Shown here piece by piece: positions 51,128 to 58,571 of a DNA stretch of 64,000 nucleotides. Below the pieces are notes generated by a model, which saw only the letters and a list, made by a program, of their open reading frames with translations, ran no database searches and was not told the DNA's origin. Where the stretch lies: positions 124,001 through 188,000 of the forward strand of contig CAKOTK010000002.1 in the NCBI GenBank assembly GCA_934120135.1. Reading direction: 5' to 3'. This stretch comes from an uncultured Clostridia bacterium. GTDB lineage: Bacteria > Bacillota > Clostridia > TANB77 > CAG-508. The first letter of the stretch is position 1; each line of letters begins with the position of its first letter. The translations under genes were made by a program, and so were the position numbers.

Positions 51128-52763
51128 ATGGCTAGAAAACCTCTAGACTATTGGGAAAAAAGACAAACAGAATTAATGAAAAGACTAGAAAAAGGTACAG
51201 AAAATACTATAAAGGGTCTAATAAGGTCATATGATCAAGCTACTAAGAATATAAATAAAGAAATTAGTAGAATATATAAAAATTATAGCAAATCGGATAT
51301 ACTTGATAAAAAAGTCCTAAATCAGTTATTAAACAAAAAAGAAACAGATACATACAGGAGAAACTTATTAACTACAATAAATAATAATATAAAAAATGAA
51401 AATATTAAGCAGAAGATGTTATTAAAATACAATTCATCTGCTTATTCTTTTCGTATATCAAGATATGAACAATTGCAAGAAAGTATTGATTTAGAATTAA
51501 AAAAATTAGCAGATGTAGAACAACAAATAACAGAAATAAGATATGTAGATACAATAAAAGAAGGATATTATCATAATATATATAATGTTCAAAAAAATAC
51601 TGGATTAGGATTTAATTTTTCACAAATAGATAATAAAACAATAAATTTATTATTAAATGAAAAATGGACTGATAATGCGAATTTTTCTCAAAGAATATGG
51701 AAAAATAGCGAAAAATTAGGTAATTATTTAAAAACACAATTAACTGCCGACACAATGTCAGGAAAAACAATACAAAAAATAGCTTCTGAATTATCTGGTT
51801 ATATGAATGTTGGTTTATACAATGCTACTACATTGGTAAGAACAGAAGTAAATCATTTTGCAAATGAAGCGGAAATGTTATCTTATGAAGAATTAGATAT
51901 AGAAAAATATAGATTTATAGCAACTTTAGATAATGTGACTTGTAAACATTGTGCAGAGTTAGACAATAAAGTATTTAATTTAAAAGATAGACAGCCACGG
52001 TAAAAATTATCCACCTATACACCCAAACGACCGTTGTACAACAGTTGCAGTATTTGATGATGAAGTAACAGAAGGATTGCAAAGAAGAGCAAAAGATGAA
52101 AATGGAAATGCTATATTTGTACCACAAGATATGGACTATCAGCAATGGTATGATAAATATATAGATAAAGATGAAGGAATATTACAAAGGATATTTAATA
52201 AAGATGGAAGAATAGATTATAAAGATATTACTAAACAAAAAGATAATATAATAAACATAGCATTTAAAAATGAAAATATAAAAAATATTGCTTTAAATAC
52301 CAACATTAAGTTAATAAAATTAGGTGGGGATAAGGCATATCATAGAAATGGAAATATAGTTTTAAAAACAAATTATAATAATCATACAGTAAGACATGAA
52401 GTAGCTCATGCGATAGATTATAATAATAAATGGTTATCATCAAATAATAGATTTAAAGATGCTATACAGAAAGACCAAAATATAATTTCTCAAAATAAAG
52501 AATTATATAAAAATATTATTAAAAATAATAGAAATTGTATAGAGCTAAGTGATATAATGAGTGGAATGACACATAATGAAATAAGTGGCAGATATAAACA
52601 TGATAACAAGTATTGGAAAAAGAAAAATAAACTTGAAAGAGAAATATTTGCTCAAATGTTTACAACGGCAGGAAATGATGATTTAAAACAACTAGAAATA
52701 TTTCAAAAATATTTTCCTAATACTTTTAAAGAGTTTGATAATTTAATAAGGAGGTTATTATAA
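51128..52763 (+). CDS. MuF head protein with C-terminal HEVAH toxin-like domain, needs +1 frameshift
   Basis: The zero frame encodes a SPP1 gp7/MuF head-morphogenesis protein up to ATLDNVTCKHCAELDNKVF, then CGG at 51998 and an immediate TAA. Skipping the C gives PGKNYPPIHPNDRCTTVA, the conserved end of the MuF domain, and leads into a further 228 residues. This extension holds TVRHEVAHAIDYNNKW (HExxH) and REIFAQMFTTAG, as in the zincin-type toxins of MuF polymorphic toxins. Full length is about 544 residues. The one-base overlap with the next small gene suggests a linked immunity protein. Confidence 0.85.
51998..52000 (+). other. CGG +1 frameshift site 7 (CCA CGG T, MuF)
   Basis: CAG CCA CGG TAA becomes CAG CCA GGT AAA AAT TAT CCA. 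The zero-frame stop follows CGG directly, so only ribosomes that skip the C make the toxin-bearing form. Confidence 0.9.
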
Positions 52764-52957
52764 TGTTTGTTGAACTTATAGATGAAGAATTAGAACAAAA
52801 ATTAGATGAATATGAAGCTATATTCCCAGAGGGATTTCCTTTAATGCAGTTTGACGGAACAAGACAAGAGTTAATAGAAGAAATAGATAAATGTATTAAA
52901 ACAAAAAAAGAATATGATACAAGTTTTTGGGATGAAAATTCAGATATTGAAACTTAA
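52763..52957 (+). CDS. Small acidic protein, candidate immunity partner of the MuF toxin domain
   Basis: This 64-residue acidic protein (MFVELIDEELEQKLDEYEAI, DTSFWDENSDIET) begins on the last base of the MuF gene stop, preceded by AAGGAGG. Immunity genes commonly lie directly after toxin-domain genes, and acidity is common among them. I do not recognise the family, so the role is inferred from position only. Confidence 0.5.
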   Translation: MFVELIDEELEQKLDEYEAIFPEGFPLMQFDGTRQELIEEIDKCIKTKKEYDTSFWDENSDIET

Positions 52958-53041
52958 AAGGAGGAAATATGAAAGAAGGAATAAAGCAAAAGAACTGGTA
53001 AGTAAATTGAATTAGTTATTAATATTTTAAAATTATAAATC

Positions 53042-53067
53042 AAGAGCTAGAAATAGCTCTTATTTTT
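53042..53067 (+). terminator. Terminator with GAAA loop
   Basis: AAGAGCTA-GAAA-TAGCTCTT is a perfect 8-bp stem followed by ATTTTTAT. It separates the MuF block from the scaffold-coat block. Confidence 0.8.
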
Positions 53068-53189
53068 ATGCCCTAGATATGGCTTTAAACTGTCTATTTT
53101 TATTACTCATTTGCTTGTGAGAATAAACAAAAAGCAACTTTTCGTACTGGTAGCACCAGAATAAAAAAGCTAGAAAGGTAGGACCAATT

Positions 53190-53783
53190 ATGGAATGGTT
53201 AAAAGAATTATTAAAAAATGCAGGAGTAGAAAATGTAGATGAATTAGAAGGAAAGATATCTAAAGAATTACCAAAATATTTTAAACCTGCAAAAGAGTTT
53301 AACGAAATTAATGAAGAATTGAAAGTAGTTAAAGGAGAAAAGAAAACATTAGAGGATGACAAAAAGAAAGTTGAGGATGAGTATAACAACTTTAAAAAGG
53401 GCTCAATTAGTCAAGCTGATTATGAAGCTAAGAAAAAAGAAATTGAAGATAATTCAAAGGCTGAAATAGAAAAAGTAAGACTAGAAAGTAAAATAGATTT
53501 AGCAATAAATAATGCTAAAGCTAAAAATGTTAAATCAGTAAAAGCAAATCTTGATTTAGATAAAATCAAACTAGATGGAGATAAACTTTTAGGATTTGAC
53601 GACCAAATAGAATCATTAAAGAAAAGTGATGCATATCTATTTGAAATTGATAAAAGTGTGAATAAAGGATTAGACGATGATAATCCAAATAAAAGAAAAG
53701 AAGATGGCGGAAGTTATGATGATGACGATTTAGATAATTTGTCAGATGAAGAATTTTTCGCACTTCAAGAAAAAAATAAATAA
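53190..53783 (+). CDS. Capsid scaffolding protein
   Basis: This 197-residue, highly charged helical protein (ELKVVKGEKKTLEDDKKKVE, YEAKKKEIEDNSKAEIEKVR) lies directly before the coat gene, as do GP20/DUF4355-type scaffolds. The acidic C-terminus (DDDDLDNLSDEEFFALQEKN) may bind coat protein. It should guide procapsid assembly and then leave. ATG follows AGAAAGGTAGGACC. Confidence 0.85.
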   Translation: MEWLKELLKNAGVENVDELEGKISKELPKYFKPAKEFNEINEELKVVKGEKKTLEDDKKKVEDEYNNFKKGSISQADYEAKKKEIEDNSKAEIEKVRLESKIDLAINNAKAKNVKSVKANLDLDKIKLDGDKLLGFDDQIESLKKSDAYLFEIDKSVNKGLDDDNPNKRKEDGGSYDDDDLDNLSDEEFFALQEKNK

Positions 53784-53800
53784 GAAAGAAGGAATTAATT

Positions 53801-54919
53801 ATGCCAAACAAATTATTAACATGTCAAAGAATAGCAAGAGAAGCATTACCAATGCTAGTAAATAACTTAGTAGTACCTGAGTTATTCTATACTGATTATA
53901 GTAAAGATTTTGTAAAAGAAGGAGATACAATCCAAGTTGAAAAACCAGCTCAATTCGAAGCAAAGGATTTCAAAGATGAAGTAACAATTCAAGAAATCAA
54001 TCAAAAAAGTGTTCCAGTAGTTATGGATCATATTGCAGATGTATCTGTAGAAATTACATCTAAAGAATTAACTTTAGATAGAGTAGCATTTAATGAAAAA
54101 ATATTAACACCTATGATGGAGGCTATTGCAGAAAAAATCAATAAAGAAGGTCTTGAAATGTACAAAAATGTTTATAAAACATTAGGTACAGCAGGAACAA
54201 CACCTTCAACAATAGAAGTGATGGCAAATGCTAGAGGGTTATTAAATAAAGCTAAATCTCCAATGGGAAATAGATATGCTGTATGGGATCCAGACGCAGA
54301 TGTAAAATTCTCTACAATAGATGCAATTTTACATGCTGAAAAATCTGGAAGTACACAAGCATTAAGAGAAGGTTCTATCGGTAGAATACAAGGATTAGAA
54401 AACTTTATGTCTCAACAAGTTGCAGTACATGAAGCTGGAACATTTACAAAAGTTACAACACCAAAAGCAAATGCAAAAGCAAATAAAGGAAGTGACACAA
54501 TAGTTCTTAAAGGTGGGGCTGCTTCTGAAACATTAGTTAAAGGAGATTTATTAATAGTAGATGGACAACAATATGTTGTAATGGAAGATGCAACAGCAGA
54601 TACTGGTGTAATAACTGCAAAAGTATATCCATCAGTTGTAAAAGAAATTGCAGCAGATACAGAGGTAACATTTATAGATAAAACCTCTGGTGGCCATGTT
54701 GCTAACTTAGTATTCAACAAATTAGCATTTGCTTTCGTATCAAGAGCGTTAGCATTACCAGTTGATGGTAGGGACTCTTATGTAATTTCTTATAAAGGAT
54801 TAAACTTAAGAGTTGTTTACGGATATGATATGAAAACAAAGAAAAATATGCTATCTATTGATACTATTTATGGATTTGCACCATTATATCCATCATTAGC
54901 AGCAGTAGTACTAGGATAA
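53801..54919 (+). CDS. Major capsid protein (P22 coat-like)
   Basis: This 372-residue coat protein starts MPNKLLTCQRIAREALPMLV and matches the P22-coat type: LFYTDYSKDFVKEGDTIQVE, VPVVMDHIADVSVEITSKEL and GNRYAVWDPDADVKFSTID. An inserted beta domain (GDLLIVDGQQYVVMEDA) follows, and then SGGHVANLVFNKLAFAFVSR. The HK97 fold is expected. ATG follows AGAAAGAAGGAATTAATT. It has the highest-quality codon pattern of the prophage and no CGG. Confidence 0.9.
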   Translation: MPNKLLTCQRIAREALPMLVNNLVVPELFYTDYSKDFVKEGDTIQVEKPAQFEAKDFKDEVTIQEINQKSVPVVMDHIADVSVEITSKELTLDRVAFNEKILTPMMEAIAEKINKEGLEMYKNVYKTLGTAGTTPSTIEVMANARGLLNKAKSPMGNRYAVWDPDADVKFSTIDAILHAEKSGSTQALREGSIGRIQGLENFMSQQVAVHEAGTFTKVTTPKANAKANKGSDTIVLKGGAASETLVKGDLLIVDGQQYVVMEDATADTGVITAKVYPSVVKEIAADTEVTFIDKTSGGHVANLVFNKLAFAFVSRALALPVDGRDSYVISYKGLNLRVVYGYDMKTKKNMLSIDTIYGFAPLYPSLAAVVLG

Positions 54920-54922
54920 TAA

Positions 54923-54942
54923 AAGGCAGAGAAATCTGCCTT
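54923..54942 (+). terminator. GAAA-loop hairpin after the coat gene
   Basis: AAGGCAGA-GAAA-TCTGCCTT is a perfect 8-bp stem right after the coat gene stop. The T tract is weak, so it may attenuate or stabilise RNA rather than fully terminate. Confidence 0.6.
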
Positions 54943-54968
54943 AATTAATTTATTAGGAGGAATGGAAA

Positions 54969-55205
54969 ATGAAATGTCCAATATGTGGAAAAGAGTTCTC
55001 AGAACCAGTATTACCTTTACATATTGCAAGATGTGAAAAAGGTAAAAAAATAGAAGAAAACAAACCTAAAAAGATTGAGCAAATGAATAAAGAGGAACTA
55101 TTAGCTAAAGCAAAAGAATTAGAAATAGTAATTGAAAAAGTAGAAGAAACAACAAAAGCTCAAATAATAGAAATGATTAAAGAAAAAGAAACACCACAAG
55201 AGTAG
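54969..55205 (+). CDS. Small zinc-finger phage protein
   Basis: This 78-residue protein begins MKCPICGKEFSEPVLPLHIA then RCEKGKK, a CxxC...HxxxC zinc knuckle, followed by a lysine-rich helix and a SAP/Rho-N-like end (LLAKAKELEIVIEKVEETTK). It sits between the coat and connector genes. Its precise role is unknown. Confidence 0.6.
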   Translation: MKCPICGKEFSEPVLPLHIARCEKGKKIEENKPKKIEQMNKEELLAKAKELEIVIEKVEETTKAQIIEMIKEKETPQE

Positions 55206-55213
55206 GTGATTTT

Positions 55214-55564
55214 ATGAAACTATTAGATATAGTAAAAGAAAGACTTGACATTGAAAATGAAAAGCAAGATAAAAAAATACAAGGTTATATTGATGATATT
55301 ACTAATAAAATAAAATCTAATTGTAATAGAATAGATTTGCCACAAGAATTAGAGTATTTAGTTATTAGATATGCTATGAATTGTGTTGTATTTTATAAAA
55401 ATGGATATGGTGAAGGAAAACAAGTTGTATCTTCTATGACAGATGTTAATCAGTCAGTATCATTTAAAGATGTTGGAGCAGTTACAGCAGATGATGTAAA
55501 TATGGATAAATACATAGAAAAAAACAAAGATGAAATCTCTATGTATGCTTATATGAGGTGGTAA
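55214..55564 (+). CDS. Head-tail connector protein (gp6-like)
   Basis: This 116-residue protein has the connector pattern DKKIQGYIDDITNKIKSNCN and ELEYLVIRYAMNCVVFYKNG, then VSFKDVGAVTADD. Position after coat supports a DNA-packaging adaptor at the head vertex. It overlaps nothing and is followed by the head-closure gene. Confidence 0.8.
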   Translation: MKLLDIVKERLDIENEKQDKKIQGYIDDITNKIKSNCNRIDLPQELEYLVIRYAMNCVVFYKNGYGEGKQVVSSMTDVNQSVSFKDVGAVTADDVNMDKYIEKNKDEISMYAYMRW

Positions 55565-55566
55565 TT

Positions 55567-55911
55567 ATGCAAATACCTGAAATATTTAAACAAGCAATAG
55601 CTGATACATTCTACGATAAAGATATAGAAATATGGACATCTGGAACGATAAAAGATGATGAGGGATGTGTTATTGGAAATGGAAAACTAGAAAAGATAGA
55701 TAGTTTTAAAGGTAATTTTCAATTTTCTACAAGGGAGTATATTCAACAAGAGTATGGCAAAGAAATAGAAGCTAATGCAATAGTTACTTGTAACGAAACA
55801 AAAGCCGAAATAGGCAATATTCTTGTATATGACAATAAAGAATATACCATAAAAAGTTTGGTGCCTTCTGACAGCCATATAACGCTTTTAGTGGGTGATA
55901 ACAATGGCTAG
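55567..55911 (+). CDS. Head-tail adaptor / closure protein
   Basis: The ATG at 55567 follows AGGTGG; 114 residues. It resembles phage head-tail joining proteins: DKDIEIWTSGTIKDDEGCVI and GNILVYDNKEYTIKSLVPS, ending SHITLLVGD. It probably seals the filled head. It overlaps the gp10-like gene by 8 bases. Confidence 0.75.
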   Translation: MQIPEIFKQAIADTFYDKDIEIWTSGTIKDDEGCVIGNGKLEKIDSFKGNFQFSTREYIQQEYGKEIEANAIVTCNETKAEIGNILVYDNKEYTIKSLVPSDSHITLLVGDNNG

Positions 55912-56342
55912 TATAGAAGGATTAGATGAATTACTTGCAACTCTATCTGGATTAGGTGGAAATGCAAAAGAAAGTTGCAGAAAAGGACTTGAAAGAGGAG
56001 CAAAGAAGATACAAAAAGATGCTAAATATTTAGCACCTGTAAAAACAGGACATCTTCGTAACTCAATAAAGACTAAATCACAAACAATACAAGATGGAGC
56101 AGAAGCACAAGTATTTTCAAATCTTGAATATGCACCATATGTTGAGTTTGGAACAGGTCAAAGAGGAACTGAAAGCAATATAGATAGACCAGAACGGAAT
56201 ATCTTATAAGGCTGACTGGAAAGGCATGAGTCCAAGACCATTCTTAACACCTGCATACTTGCACGCAAAGAATACAGGTGAAGTAGAACAAGAAGTAATT
56301 AAATCAATACAGCAAGATATAAGAAAGTTAGGTGGTAAATAA
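55904..56342 (+). CDS. HK97 gp10-like tail-joining protein, needs +1 frameshift at CGG
   Basis: ATG 55904 follows GGGTGAT. The zero frame gives a normal HK97 gp10 N-terminus (IEGLDELLATLSGLGGNAKE, RGAKKIQKDAKYLAPVKTGH) up to NIDRPE, then CGG at 56195 and a stop four codons later. Skipping the C gives NIDRPEGISYKADWKGMSPR then PFLTPAYL, the typical C-terminus with the conserved PRPFLxPA motif, for about 145 residues. Without the shift the family's most conserved motif is lost. The stop overlaps the next ATG. Confidence 0.9.
56195..56197 (+). other. CGG +1 frameshift site 8 (GAA CGG A, gp10-like)
   Basis: CCA GAA CGG AAT ATC becomes CCA GAA GGA ATA TCT TAT AAG, leading into the conserved Pro-Arg-Pro-Phe-Leu segment. 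Confidence 0.9.
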
Positions 56343-56695
56343 TGAAAAATTTAAAGCCACAAATATTAAAAAAATTAGAAGAAATCTCCGATGTAGAGGT
56401 TTCTTATTTTTATCCACAAAAGTGGAGTGAATTAGATAAAAAATCTGCTATTTCTTATTATGAAATGGACAATTCAATGTCTAGTAAAGCAGATGATGAA
56501 GAATATAGCAGTAATATTTCTATTCAAGTAGACATTTGGGCTAAAAGTTCAAGTAAATGTTCTAAATTAGCTATTGAAGTAAATGAAAAAATGGAAGATT
56601 TAGAGTTTGAAAGAACATTAGCAATGGATTTATTTGAACAGGAAACAAAAATATATCACAAAACAATGCGTTTTGAAAAAGAAGAAATTTTATAA
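56342..56695 (+). CDS. Tail completion/terminator-like protein
   Basis: This 117-residue protein starts on the stop of the gp10-like gene. It has VSYFYPQKWSELDKKSAISY and SNISIQVDIWAKSSSKCSKL, typical of DUF3168/tail-terminator proteins. It lies between the gp10-like and tail-tube genes, which is where tail completion proteins occur. Confidence 0.75.
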   Translation: MKNLKPQILKKLEEISDVEVSYFYPQKWSELDKKSAISYYEMDNSMSSKADDEEYSSNISIQVDIWAKSSSKCSKLAIEVNEKMEDLEFERTLAMDLFEQETKIYHKTMRFEKEEIL

Positions 56696-56710
56696 AAGGA
56701 GGGCTTAATT

Positions 56711-57301
56711 ATGCCAAAAAAAGCATTAAGAGGATTAAGTGGAATTAAAGTATTTGAATTATTAGAGAATACAGAAACAAATTATAAAGTGGGAGAAGCT
56801 GTAAATATACCTTATGCACAAAAATTAACAAGAGATATTCAAACATCAAATGATCCAATATATGCAGATGATGAGATATATGATGATGAAGAAATATTTG
56901 ATGGAGAAAATTTTGAATTGGAAATTCCAGAAGCAGATTTAGAATTAATGTCTATTTTCGAAGGTGGAAATTACGATGAAGAATCAAAAGAATATTCTTG
57001 GGGACCAGACAATCAAAGTAAGGATTATGCAATGACATTTAAAGCTAAAAGAAAAGACGGAAACTATAGAATGTTTAGATATTATAGAGCTAAATTTAAG
57101 AAAGTAAAGCAAGATTTACAAACACAAGACAATGGAACACAAGTTGCTACATTAACAATAAGTGGAACATTTTATAAAAGAGCTTTATTATCTGACCCTA
57201 AAGTTAGAGTATATAAAGATAGTACAAGTTCAACTGATTTAACTTGGCTAGATACAGTACCTACTATACCAACACCACAACCATCAGAAGGCCAAGGATA
57301 A
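56711..57301 (+). CDS. Major tail tube protein (phi13-like)
   Basis: This 196-residue protein starts MPKKALRGLSGIKVFELLEN and holds YADDEIYDDEEIFDGENFEL, MTFKAKRKDGNYRMFRYYRA and VATLTISGTFYKRAL, as in phi13-type major tail proteins. It should form the tube of a long flexible tail. ATG follows AAAAGGAGGGCTTAATT. Confidence 0.88.
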   Translation: MPKKALRGLSGIKVFELLENTETNYKVGEAVNIPYAQKLTRDIQTSNDPIYADDEIYDDEEIFDGENFELEIPEADLELMSIFEGGNYDEESKEYSWGPDNQSKDYAMTFKAKRKDGNYRMFRYYRAKFKKVKQDLQTQDNGTQVATLTISGTFYKRALLSDPKVRVYKDSTSSTDLTWLDTVPTIPTPQPSEGQG

Positions 57302-57304
57302 GAC

Positions 57305-57324
57305 GGAGAGTAGAAATACTCTCC
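57305..57324 (+). terminator. GAAA-loop hairpin after the tail-tube gene
   Basis: GGAGAGTA-GAAA-TACTCTCC is a perfect 8-bp stem 3 bases after the tail-tube stop. It lacks a good T run and resembles the hairpins at 53042 and 54923. Confidence 0.6.
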
Positions 57325-57352
57325 TGAAACTTTTATTAGGAGGAAAAAATAA

Positions 57353-57793
57353 ATGACAAAAAGTAATGAAACAAAGAGTTTACCAAAAGTAAAAAGAATA
57401 CATGGTGTAGAGATTGAAAAAAAGCCTTGTGGCAAATATTTTGAAGCTCTACAGACTTTAAAGGATTTGCCAGAAGACTTTATAAAAGAGTTGTCTGACA
57501 ATGGACAAGATTTCAAATTATCAGAAATGTTTACAATGGAAAATATAATGAATTTAGTAATGAAATTATTAATTATATTACCAAACTTTACATTTAATTT
57601 CTTATCTAAATTAATGGAAATAGATAGAAATGTATTAGAAAATCAGCTTACACCAAAGGAATTACTAGATGTTATACAAGAGTTTTGGAAAGTGAATGAA
57701 CTAGAAAGTTTTTTCGACAAAATGAAGCCAATATTGAGCAAGATTACAACTCTAATTGGCTTCAAAGAACAATTGCAATCTGCATCAAAATAG
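57353..57793 (+). CDS. Tail assembly chaperone (gpG-like)
   Basis: This 146-residue zero-frame product lies between the tail tube and tape measure genes, the fixed place for gpG-type chaperones. It has VEIEKKPCGKYFEALQTLKD and MEIDRNVLENQLTPKELLDV. It coats the tape measure during tail assembly. A fraction of ribosomes should shift at 57709 to make the longer gpGT form. Confidence 0.85.
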   Translation: MTKSNETKSLPKVKRIHGVEIEKKPCGKYFEALQTLKDLPEDFIKELSDNGQDFKLSEMFTMENIMNLVMKLLIILPNFTFNFLSKLMEIDRNVLENQLTPKELLDVIQEFWKVNELESFFDKMKPILSKITTLIGFKEQLQSASK

Positions 57794-57921
57794 GAATAAG
57801 TAAAAGAGAATTTTTAGAAGACTATTATCCGGATGAAATCCCAATTATCATGCAAGAATATGCAGAATTAAACAAAGTAAGCAATAGTGATGAAGAAGAA
57901 GTAGAAGCAGAAGACTTTTAA
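57353..57921 (+). CDS. Tail assembly chaperone -1 frameshift product (gpGT-like)
   Basis: A -1 slip on T TTT TTC at 57709-57715 joins the chaperone to a second frame reading RQNEANIEQDYNSNWLQRTI then GISKREFLEDYYPDEIPIIM, ending at 57921 (about 189 residues). The Asn-Trp-Leu and GISKREFLEDYYPDE pattern is typical of the T part. Such -1 shifts in this gene pair are established for many siphophages. This is a -1 event of classic type and is separate from the CGG +1 sites. Confidence 0.85.
57709..57715 (+). other. -1 slippery heptamer T TTT TTC
   Basis: In the zero frame AGT TTT TTC, both tRNAs can re-pair one base back. The -1 frame then reads TTT TTT CGA CAA with no stop for 68 codons. Confidence 0.85.
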
Positions 57922-57989
57922 AAATTTGACCCCAAAAGATATTATTTTCAATTTATATATGTTATACTCTTATTAGGAGGGGATAAAAT

Positions 57990-58523
57990 ATGGAAAAAGG
58001 AAATAATGAAAAAAATACAACTGGTTGTTTGATAGTATTTTTAATAGCATTTCTATTAATATTTTTACCAATATTAATAGGAATGATAGCAAATAATATC
58101 AATACTTCAAATCAAGCTAAACATGAAATGAAATTAATAGAAGAAGGAAAAGTAAAAACACATAATGAAGTAATAAATGAAATTGTAGAAATATTAAAAA
58201 ATAGAGACGAAGAAAAGTTAGAAGAATATTTAGCAGATGATTTTATATATTATAAAAGTAAAGAAAATATAGAAAATAAATATGTAAATTACTTTTTTAA
58301 TGATTTAAATGTGTTAGTTTCAAATTTTGAAATTGAAAATACACAAGATGCAATTGGGGATAATGAAGCTTATGAAATATATTGGAATGTTATAGAGAAA
58401 AATAAAGAGTATGGAATAGATAAAAATAGTAACTATTATTGTTTACAAAAGATTAGAATAATTTTGGAGAAAGTAGTTAAAGAAGAAATAACTTACGAAA
58501 TTGAAAGAATAATTTTATTTTAA
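57990..58523 (+). CDS. Membrane-anchored protein inserted in the tail operon (moron)
   Basis: This 177-residue protein has an N-terminal membrane helix (CLIVFLIAFLLIFLPILIGM) and a SnoaL/NTF2-like soluble part (EEYLADDFIYYKSKENIENK, EAYEIYWNVIEKNKEYG). It sits between the chaperone and tape measure genes, where no virion gene is expected. A weak TTGACC at 57926 and TATACT near 57963 precede it and a terminator follows it. This makes it a probable moron expressed from the prophage, perhaps for superinfection exclusion (inference). Confidence 0.65.
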   Translation: MEKGNNEKNTTGCLIVFLIAFLLIFLPILIGMIANNINTSNQAKHEMKLIEEGKVKTHNEVINEIVEILKNRDEEKLEEYLADDFIYYKSKENIENKYVNYFFNDLNVLVSNFEIENTQDAIGDNEAYEIYWNVIEKNKEYGIDKNSNYYCLQKIRIILEKVVKEEITYEIERIILF

Positions 58524-58530
58524 AAGATAG

Positions 58531-58559
58531 ACACTTACTTAGGTAGGTGTTTTTATTTT
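58531..58559 (+). terminator. Terminator after the moron gene
   Basis: ACACTTAC pairs with GTAGGTGT around a TTAG loop and is followed by TTTTATTTT. Confidence 0.8.
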
Positions 58560-58571
58560 GTCTGAAAGGAA

